A stretch of DNA of 14,512 nt from SIG440 sp045532055 (GTDB lineage: Bacteria; Bacillota; Clostridia; Monoglobales; Monoglobaceae), in assembly GCA_045532055.1 (NCBI GenBank), contig JAZSFF010000040.1:1-14512 (forward strand), read 5' to 3'. Each line of letters starts with the position of its first letter. The stretch's first letter is position 1. Positions 7,094 through 12,290 of the stretch are shown here, piece after piece. The notes below the pieces were generated by a model, which searched no databases, was not told where the DNA came from, and saw nothing but the letters and a program-made list of their open reading frames with translations. The position numbers and the translations under genes are program-made.

Positions 7094-7141
7094 ATTTAAA
7101 GTGTGCACGCACGCTCTGATTGTTGCGAGACAAACTACATA

Positions 7142-7178
7142 GCAAAATCCCCGGTAGATGCCGGGGATTTGCTTTTTT
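7142..7178 (+). terminator. Second strong intrinsic terminator downstream
   Basis: GCAAAATCCCCGG (7142-7154) pairs with CCGGGGATTTGC (7161-7172), 12 pairs with one bulged A and a 6-nt loop, followed by six T residues (7173-7178). It would stop anything that reads through the first terminator. Confidence 0.88.
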
Positions 7179-7456
7179 GTATTCAAAATTAAAAAATTTT
7201 CTTTTGTTCCAACAAAAAAGAAAAAATCCAGAATGCTTTTTGCATGCCAGACTTTTTGCAACATAAATTCCTTGTATTTTCACAAAATAAATATGAAAAG
7301 GAGATATTGGTCCAATGATGAATTTTGTAAAAATTTGTTTTTTGCTTTTGTGCGTATCTTCAAGAATTTCAAAAAACGTCTATACTCCTGTCCTTGTACA
7401 ACAAACTTCTCAATCCTTTGTGCAGACAGCGGATTTCTACCACGCATAAATGCAAC

Positions 7457-7491
7457 AAAAAGCGGTAAACTGATATTAGTTTACCGCTTTT
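7457..7491 (-). terminator. Terminator of hom-lysC (bidirectional)
   Basis: AAAAGCGGTAAACT (7458-7471) pairs perfectly with AGTTTACCGCTTTT (7478-7491) around a 6-nt loop. Read on the minus strand it follows the lysC stop by about 20 nt and ends in five T residues. The plus-strand reading ends in four T residues, so it could also stop transcription from the left. Confidence 0.92.
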
Positions 7492-7510
7492 ATCATTTTT
7501 AATACAATTT

Positions 7511-7981
7511 TTAAATAACGAACTTGTCGTGAATAACCTGAACAGCCTTTTCCGCATTGTTCACATTGATAAGAACAGAAATCTTGGTTTCTGATGTGGA
7601 AATCATGTGAATGTTGATGTTTGCCTCATAAAGTGCTTCAAACATTTTTGCAGCAACACCTGGGTTGTTCACCATGCCGGCGCCAACGATTGAAACCTTG
7701 CTGATATCTTCGCGGTGTGTAATCTCCTCATAGCAAAGGCTTGCCTTTTCTGCCTCGAGCATATTCAAAGCCTCTTCAAGGTGATTTTTTGTAACGGTGA
7801 AGGAAATATCCTTCTTTCCGCCACGGCCTATTGACTGCAAGATTACATCAACATTTATATGTTTGTTTGCAAGCAAAGAAAATACTTTGAATGCAATGCC
7901 GGGTTTGTCTTCAAGACCAATGATTGCAATACGTGCTACGTCGTTGTCACGAGCAACACCTCTGATTAACATTTTTTCCAC
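7511..7981 (-). CDS. lysC: Probable internally started beta subunit of aspartokinase (in frame within lysC)
   Basis: On the minus strand AAGGAGG (7996 to 7990) is followed after 8 nt by an in-frame GTG at 7981, codon 246 of lysC. Translation from here gives about 156 residues comprising the two ACT domains. In Bacillus subtilis aspartokinase II, known to be made of alpha and beta subunits from one reading frame, the beta subunit (163 of 408 residues, as I recall) also begins at codon 246. The strong ribosome binding site, correct spacing and matching position make an overlapping-gene arrangement likely here. An in-frame ATG at codon 249 (7972) is too far from the site (17 nt) to be the preferred start. 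The possibility that AAG-GAG-GCG is simply Lys-Glu-Ala coding remains. Confidence 0.65.
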   Translation of the reverse strand: MEKMLIRGVARDNDVARIAIIGLEDKPGIAFKVFSLLANKHINVDVILQSIGRGGKKDISFTVTKNHLEEALNMLEAEKASLCYEEITHREDISKVSIVGAGMVNNPGVAAKMFEALYEANINIHMISTSETKISVLINVNNAEKAVQVIHDKFVI

Positions 7982-8716
7982 GGAAACCGCCTCCTTAACA
8001 ATAGTTCCATCAATTTTTTCAAAACTGGATTTAACTTCAAGTTTTACGCCATACTTCTTAGCCATTTCAACCGAGCGGTTGTGGAGCACGTTTGCGCCAA
8101 GGCTTGCAAGGTCAAGCATTTCATCGTATGTGATTTCGTCAAGTTTCTTTGCGGACTTGACAATACGGGGGTCTGCTGTATAAACACCGTCAACGTCTGT
8201 GTAGATTTCGCACTTGTCTGCGTGAATTGCTGCAGCGATTGCAACAGCTGATGTATCACTTCCGCCACGGCCAAGAGTTGTTATGTTGTCATACTTGTCA
8301 AGACCCTGAAAACCTGCTACAATAACGATTTTTTTCTGATTGATTTCGGCCAGAATTCTTTCGGTATCAATCTTGTTTATGCGGGCATTGCCGGCTGTTG
8401 AGTTTGTCTGAAAGCCTGCCTGCCAGCCTGTAAGAGAGATAACCGGTGCACCAATCTTTTCAATGGCCATTGCAAGGAGAGCAATGGAAATCTGTTCGCC
8501 GGATGAAAGAAGCATATCCATCTCACGTTTTGAGGGTGCAGAGTTGATTTCATGGGCCTTATCAATAAGGTCATCGGTTGTATCGCCCTGTGCGGAAACA
8601 ACCACAACCACCGAATTGCCCTGACGGTATGTGTCAACAACACGGCTAGCCACATTGTTGACCTTTGCAGCATCGGCAACCGAGCTGCCGCCGAATTTCT
8701 GAACAATAATTGCCAA
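7511..8716 (-). CDS. lysC: Aspartate kinase (aspartokinase, LysC type), alpha subunit
   Basis: Phosphorylates L-aspartate to beta-aspartyl phosphate, the first step of lysine, threonine, methionine and diaminopimelate synthesis. Its 401 residues match the monofunctional Bacillus LysC type (about 408). The kinase motif KFGGSS is at residues 7-12, followed by SSGEQISIALLAMAI, TLGRGGSDTSAVAIA and the nucleotide-site segment YTDVDGVYTADPRI. Two ACT regulatory domains occupy about residues 262-401 (IAIIGLEDKPGIAFKVFSLL and VSIVGAGMVNNPGVAAKMFE); which end product inhibits it cannot be read with certainty. The start is TTG at 8716, with GGAGG 8 nt upstream (8725-8729). It is downstream of hom on the same strand with an 83-bp gap and no terminator, so the two are co-transcribed. 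An internal ribosome binding site at codon 246 suggests a second product. Confidence 0.97.
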   Translation of the reverse strand: MAIIVQKFGGSSVADAAKVNNVASRVVDTYRQGNSVVVVVSAQGDTTDDLIDKAHEINSAPSKREMDMLLSSGEQISIALLAMAIEKIGAPVISLTGWQAGFQTNSTAGNARINKIDTERILAEINQKKIVIVAGFQGLDKYDNITTLGRGGSDTSAVAIAAAIHADKCEIYTDVDGVYTADPRIVKSAKKLDEITYDEMLDLASLGANVLHNRSVEMAKKYGVKLEVKSSFEKIDGTIVKEAVSVEKMLIRGVARDNDVARIAIIGLEDKPGIAFKVFSLLANKHINVDVILQSIGRGGKKDISFTVTKNHLEEALNMLEAEKASLCYEEITHREDISKVSIVGAGMVNNPGVAAKMFEALYEANINIHMISTSETKISVLINVNNAEKAVQVIHDKFVI

Positions 8717-8750
8717 TTTAAAAACCTCCGATACTGTTTATATTTTCAGC

Positions 8751-8784
8751 AACACTCAAGTGTTTTCAAAACACTGGGAGTGTT
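8751..8784. repeat. Nested inverted repeat in the hom-lysC gap
   Basis: AACACTC (8751-8757) pairs with GAGTGTT (8778-8784), and inside it AGTGTT (8759-8764) pairs with AACACT (8770-8775). Because AACACT/AGTGTT occurs twice each, alternative pairings exist. No T-run follows on the minus strand, so it is not a standard terminator. It may be a processing or stabilising hairpin between hom and lysC. Confidence 0.55.
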
Positions 8785-8799
8785 TGGTTTGCTAAAGTT

Positions 8800-10017
8800 T
8801 TATTCACCAATCAGTCTTAATTTGCCCAATGCCTTGCAACCCTCAAACTCAACGGATTTTATAAAGCTGTTGAGTTCATCATTGGTAAGGGGTGCGGTGA
8901 TTACGGCAAATTCGTTTTTATATTCTTCCTCATCAAATGCAACAATCTTGCAATCAGCAAGGTTGGAAACACGATTTCCGGAAAATCTTACATAATAGGG
9001 ATACTTCTGCATTTTTCCCTCTGACTGATTTTCTTCTTGGTATTCTTTCCATTTTATGATGATGTTTACGCCTTTGTGCTTGATTGCGTCCACAACGTCT
9101 GCAACCACTGCGTTTGCTGTGGGGAGCTTGCCGGCACCTCGGCCATAGAACATAACGTCACCCAAATCCTCGCCTTTTACAATAATTCCGTTGAAAACAT
9201 CGTTAATGCCAGCAAGGGGGTTGCTCTTGGGAACAAACGCCGGGAAAACAGCAGCATAAACTCCGCCGTCCTCTGCCTTTGTTGCGTGTCCAATAAGCTT
9301 GATTGCATAGCCAAGACGGTCAGCATATGCAACGTCTGCTGCTGTTATTTTTGAAATACCCTCTGTAGGGATTCTTTCGGTAAGAACAGCCTTGCCAAAT
9401 GCCAATGCAGACAGAATGGCGATCTTGCGGCATGTATCGTGACCCTCAACATCTGCTGTTGGGTCTGCCTCGGCATAGCCTTTCTGCTGTGCTGCACGGA
9501 GAGCATTTTCAAAGGTCTCGCCGTTTTGGAACATCTGTGTCAGGATGTAGTTGGTTGTTCCGTTGAGGATACCGAAAACATCGGTTGCTTCACCTGCGGT
9601 GAGGCATGAAAACATTGGTCTGATAATGGGAATGCCACCGCCAACAGAAGCCTCAAAGAGGTAGTTTAGCTTTCTTTCTCTTGCGATTTTGATAAGCTCT
9701 GTACCATGTGCTGCAACAAGCTCTTTGTTTGAGGTTATAACGCTTTTTCCTGCCAAGAGGAGCTGCTTTGAAAACTGGTATGCAGGATTAACGCCGCCCA
9801 TTGTTTCAACAACAACGCCAACCTCCGGGTCGTTAAGGATATCATTGAAATCCTTTGTAAAGCAATCAAACTCACTGTCAGGGAAATCACGCAGGTCAAG
9901 AATATGTGCAATTTCGATGGGTTCGCCGCATTTTTTAATGAGGGTTTCCTGATTTTTGGTAACAACCTCTCCGACGCCCGAACCAACAACACCAAAGCCC
10001 ATAATTGCGATTTTCAT
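8800..10017 (-). CDS. hom: Homoserine dehydrogenase
   Basis: Reduces aspartate semialdehyde to homoserine with NAD(P)H, the branch point toward threonine and methionine. Its 405 residues are typical of the monofunctional enzyme with a C-terminal ACT domain. The Rossmann nucleotide-binding loop GFGVVGSGVGEV is at residues 7-18. Further markers are VITSNKELVA, the substrate-site segment NGTTNYILTQM, and the family signature YAEADPTADVEGHDTCRKIAIL with its catalytic-region lysine. The last 70 or so residues (from KYPYYVRFSG) form the ACT-like regulatory region, probably for feedback by threonine. The ATG at 10017 follows AAAGGAA at a rather long spacing. It is first in an operon with lysC. Neither thrB nor thrC is adjacent. 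Confidence 0.97.
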   Translation of the reverse strand: MKIAIMGFGVVGSGVGEVVTKNQETLIKKCGEPIEIAHILDLRDFPDSEFDCFTKDFNDILNDPEVGVVVETMGGVNPAYQFSKQLLLAGKSVITSNKELVAAHGTELIKIARERKLNYLFEASVGGGIPIIRPMFSCLTAGEATDVFGILNGTTNYILTQMFQNGETFENALRAAQQKGYAEADPTADVEGHDTCRKIAILSALAFGKAVLTERIPTEGISKITAADVAYADRLGYAIKLIGHATKAEDGGVYAAVFPAFVPKSNPLAGINDVFNGIIVKGEDLGDVMFYGRGAGKLPTANAVVADVVDAIKHKGVNIIIKWKEYQEENQSEGKMQKYPYYVRFSGNRVSNLADCKIVAFDEEEYKNEFAVITAPLTNDELNSFIKSVEFEGCKALGKLRLIGE

Positions 10018-10050
10018 ATGTCATCAATTCCTTTCAAAAAAAGTACCTGA

Positions 10051-10078
10051 ATTATATCAAAATGACGTGACGCATCAA
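10051..10078 (-). promoter_or_regulatory. Promoter of hom-lysC
   Basis: Reading the minus strand, the -35 box TTGATG (10078-10073), a 16-bp spacer and a perfect -10 box TATAAT (10056-10051) preceded by TGA form an extended -10 promoter. The start would be near 10044, leaving a leader of only about 27 nt, too short for a lysine riboswitch or a leader-peptide attenuator. Confidence 0.75.
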
Positions 10079-10106
10079 AATAGAATAATTAATACAATAA
10101 TACAAC

Positions 10107-10134
10107 AAAAACTCCGTATAGTCAAGGAGTTTTT
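10107..10134 (-). terminator. Terminator of dusB
   Basis: AAAAACTCC and GGAGTTTTT form a 9-bp perfect stem around a 10-nt loop, ending in a T-run on the minus strand. It lies about 50 nt past the dusB stop and upstream of the hom promoter, so it isolates the two transcripts. The sequence is symmetrical and could also act on plus-strand transcripts. Confidence 0.85.
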
Positions 10135-10183
10135 GCCATTTTTATGCACTAAAAAGAGCCTCAAAAAACAATGTTTTTTTATA

Positions 10184-11140
10184 TTATCTAACAAGGCGGA
10201 TGATTTGGGTCATCTCTTCCTTTGTTTTTGCCTGCATAATCAGTTCTCTCAGCTTTGCACCACCGGGCTTGCCTTTGATATACCATGCCATGTGTTTGCG
10301 CGCCTCCTGAATGCCTCGGTATTCGCCCTTGTATGCGACCAAAAGCTCAAGATGTTCAAGCATTTTTTCCGCTCTTTCTTCAAGGGTTGGGGGTGGGAGT
10401 TTTTCGCCGGTTTTTAAAAAGTGGATGATTTGACCGAAAATCCAGGGGTTTCCTTGTGCTCCTCTGCCAATCATGATCCCGTCGCAGCCGGTATACTGCA
10501 GCATGTGAAGGGCGCTTTCTTCGTCCACAATATCTCCGTTGCCGATAACCGGGATTGATACGGCCTCCTTCACGGCTTTTATTATGTCCAGGTCGGCTTC
10601 GCCGCTGTAGAATTGCTGACGGGTCCTGCCATGGACGGTTATTGCTGCAGCCCCGTTTTGCTCTGCAATCTTTGCCATTTCCACCGCGTTGACGGAATCC
10701 TCGTCCCAGCCTTTGCGAATTTTTACAGTTACAGGAACGTCAACCACCTCCGTAACTGCAGCAACAATCTCCCCTGCAAGAATGGGGTCTCTGGAAAGTG
10801 CCGAGCCGTCACCGTTGCCCGTAATTTTTGGGGCGGGACAGCCCATGTTGATGTCAATTAGTTCTGCACCAGATTCCAAAGACTTTGATGAAATGGCTGC
10901 CAGAACTTGTGGTTCGTGCCCGAAAATCTGGGTTGCAACTGGTTTTTCAATACCATCGGTCTCCAGAAGACCGGCGGTCTTTTTGCTGTTGTAAAAAAGC
11001 CCCTTGCCTGACACCATTTCGGTGTACATAAGTCCCGGACCAAAGGGTTTTACTATCATACGAAAGGCTTTATCGGTGACCCCTGCCATGGGTGCCAGGA
11101 GTACGTTGTTTTCAAGTTGAAGATTTTTTATTTTAAGCAT
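10184..11140 (-). CDS. dusB: tRNA-dihydrouridine synthase, DusB family
   Basis: An FMN-dependent enzyme that reduces uridine to dihydrouridine in tRNA. Its 318 residues match the family. The TIM-barrel starts with LLAPMAGVTDKAFR (residues 14-27), followed by YTEMVSGKGL and then DINMGCPAPKI, in which Cys101 is the catalytic acid. Next come VTVKIRKGWD, the FMN/phosphate-binding ITVHGRTRQQFYSGEADLD and VIGNGDI, and IMIGRGAQGNPWIF. The C-terminal helical tRNA-binding domain includes RKHMAWYIKGKPGGAKLR. The ATG at 11140 lies 6 nt after GGAAG. It is a single-gene unit with a perfect consensus promoter upstream and a terminator downstream. In several bacteria a dus gene precedes other genes such as fis; nothing comparable follows here. 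DusB was chosen by overall motif likeness; the exact target uridine is not determined. Confidence 0.95.
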   Translation of the reverse strand: MLKIKNLQLENNVLLAPMAGVTDKAFRMIVKPFGPGLMYTEMVSGKGLFYNSKKTAGLLETDGIEKPVATQIFGHEPQVLAAISSKSLESGAELIDINMGCPAPKITGNGDGSALSRDPILAGEIVAAVTEVVDVPVTVKIRKGWDEDSVNAVEMAKIAEQNGAAAITVHGRTRQQFYSGEADLDIIKAVKEAVSIPVIGNGDIVDEESALHMLQYTGCDGIMIGRGAQGNPWIFGQIIHFLKTGEKLPPPTLEERAEKMLEHLELLVAYKGEYRGIQEARKHMAWYIKGKPGGAKLRELIMQAKTKEEMTQIIRLVR

Positions 11141-11179
11141 ATGCTGCTTCCTTTTTCATAGAGTTAGGTTTTCCTTTTA

Positions 11180-11208
11180 ATTATATTCATTATTTGCCCT
11201 TTTGTCAA
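11180..11208 (-). promoter_or_regulatory. Perfect consensus sigma-A promoter of dusB
   Basis: On the minus strand TTGACA (11208-11203), a spacer of exactly 17 bp, then TATAAT (11185-11180). All 12 bases match consensus. The start would be near 11173, giving a leader of about 33 nt with the ribosome binding site. It faces away from the proB promoter, with 21 bp between the two -35 boxes. Confidence 0.92.
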
Positions 11209-11229
11209 TGGATATAAGCCGTTTCTGAC

Positions 11230-11258
11230 TTGACACAGAGGTTTTTTGGGAGTATAAT
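11230..11258 (+). promoter_or_regulatory. Perfect consensus sigma-A promoter of proB
   Basis: TTGACA at 11230-11235, a spacer of exactly 17 bp, and TATAAT at 11253-11258; again all 12 bases match consensus. The start near 11265 gives a leader of about 56 nt to the proB ATG. This also argues against any proB start upstream of about 11265. Confidence 0.92.
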
Positions 11259-11320
11259 TGTTCAAAACGGGGGAGAATTTTTGCTCTTTCAAAAGATTAA
11301 TGAAATTTGGAGTAATTATT

Positions 11321-12115
11321 ATGGATTATTCAAGATTCAAAGATTTAAAACGCGTGGTTATCAAGGTGGGAACATCTTCTTTGACCTACGAAACAGGAAA
11401 ATTGAATATAAAAAAGTTGGAGAGCATTGTGCGGGTGGTATCCGATTTGAAAAATCGGGGCATTGAGGTGGTTCTGGTGTCCAGCGGTGCTGTGGGTGCA
11501 GGCGTGGGCAAGCTTAACCTTGCTGAAAAACCAACTGACACAAGAAAAAAACAGGCTCTTGCTGCCATTGGTCAGGCGACGTTGGTTTCTATGTATGATA
11601 GGTTTTTCTCAGAATACGGACATCAGGCGGCTCAGGTGCTTTTGACCAAGTTTATTCTTGACGATGAAGAGAGGTATCAGAATACAAAAAACACTTTTGA
11701 AACCATGTTTGAGTATGGGGTTATACCCATTGTCAATGAAAATGACGTTATTTCCACATATGAGCTGGAATTTGGCGACAACGACACCCTATCGGCTCTC
11801 ATTGCAAAGCTGGTTGATGCTCAGCTCCTTATTTTGCTTTCTGACATAGACGGTCTCTATACCGCAAATCCCCAGGAAGATGAGGGGGCGGAGCTGATTT
11901 CGGTGGTTGAGGAAATTGATGAAAAAATTTATGCTATTGCAGGGGGTGCAGGCAGCCGCAGAGGAACCGGCGGCATGAAAACCAAACTGAAAGCCGCAGA
12001 AATTGTGAACGCACGTGGGATTGATATGATTATCAGCAACGGGGCATATCCCGAAAGAATTTATGATATTTTTGACGGCAAAGCGACAGGAACCCTGTTT
12101 GTATGTAAAAAATAA
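11321..12115 (+). CDS. proB: Glutamate 5-kinase, short form without PUA domain
   Basis: Phosphorylates L-glutamate to glutamyl 5-phosphate, the first step of proline synthesis. The 264 residues form one amino-acid kinase domain: VIKVGTSSL (13-21), VLVSSGAVGAG, QALAAIGQATLV, PIVNENDVI, FGDNDTLSALIA, LLSDIDGLYTANP, and GTGGMKTKLKAAEI near the C-terminal end. The C-terminal PUA domain found in the Escherichia coli enzyme (367 residues) is absent, as in many shorter bacterial homologues. The ATG at 11321 is chosen because GGAG (11309-11312) lies 8 nt upstream. In-frame alternatives at 11300 (ATG, no ribosome binding site) and 11258 (TTG, within the -10 box and before the transcript start) are not credible. 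proA, usually the next gene, is not in the window; pckA follows instead. Confidence 0.95.
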   Translation: MDYSRFKDLKRVVIKVGTSSLTYETGKLNIKKLESIVRVVSDLKNRGIEVVLVSSGAVGAGVGKLNLAEKPTDTRKKQALAAIGQATLVSMYDRFFSEYGHQAAQVLLTKFILDDEERYQNTKNTFETMFEYGVIPIVNENDVISTYELEFGDNDTLSALIAKLVDAQLLILLSDIDGLYTANPQEDEGAELISVVEEIDEKIYAIAGGAGSRRGTGGMKTKLKAAEIVNARGIDMIISNGAYPERIYDIFDGKATGTLFVCKK

Positions 12116-12145
12116 GGGTTTTTGTGAATAAAACCCCCAAGTTTT
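12116..12145 (+). terminator. Possible weak terminator after proB
   Basis: GGGTTTT (12116-12122) and AAAACCC (12130-12136) form a 7-bp stem directly after the proB stop, but only a weak T-run (TTTT at 12142-12145) follows after six bases. Termination may be partial. Confidence 0.35.
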
Positions 12146-12168
12146 GTTAAAATATTGTCAAAAAACTA

Positions 12169-12205
12169 TTGAAAAATTGAAATACCTGTGGTATCATGTT
12201 ATACA
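12169..12205 (+). promoter_or_regulatory. Promoter(s) of pckA, possibly two overlapping
   Basis: Option 1: TTGAAA (12169-12174), 17-bp spacer, TATCAT (12192-12197) with an extended TGG before it. Option 2, shifted by 8 bp: TTGAAA (12177-12182), 17-bp spacer, TATACA (12200-12205). Either gives a leader of about 80-90 nt ahead of pckA. In the leader, GAAGTTGAAGATT (12211-12223) is repeated as GAAGTTAAAGATT (12247-12259), one mismatch in 13, which might be an operator or RNA element. Confidence 0.6.
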
Positions 12206-12290
12206 TGGGAGAAGTTGAAGATTTTGGAAGATGTTTTTTGCTTCTTGAAGTTAAAGATTATTTTGTTTATCATATAAGGAGGTACTAAGA

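Larger units (their letters stand above)
6859..7456. other. Gene-free stretch between serS and lysC holding a candidate small RNA and two terminators
   Basis: No ORF here looks like a real protein; the longest translations are low-complexity Lys/Phe-rich shadows of AT-rich DNA. The region holds a small hairpin GGGGAA/TTCCCC at 6875-6891 without a T-run, a strong promoter at 6907-6935, a candidate structured RNA from 6942, and two intrinsic terminators (7067-7093 and 7142-7178). After 7178 it is AT-rich, with one possible 44-codon ORF (7315-7449) described under findings. Confidence 0.7.

Noticed and set aside
6942..7178. 6S RNA, SRP RNA or tmRNA at this spot
   Set aside because: No SRP helix 8 signature, no tRNA-like ends, and the 5' end pairs about 50 nt before the 3' end rather than with it, as would be expected for 6S RNA. 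The size and fold do not allow a confident family name.
7158..7502. 114-codon plus-strand ORF
   Set aside because: Lys/Phe-rich low-complexity translation; it begins inside a terminator hairpin and ends across the lysC terminator.
10018..10050. Lysine riboswitch or threonine attenuator upstream of hom-lysC
   Set aside because: The promoter lies too close, leaving a leader of about 27 nt with no room for an aptamer or leader peptide.
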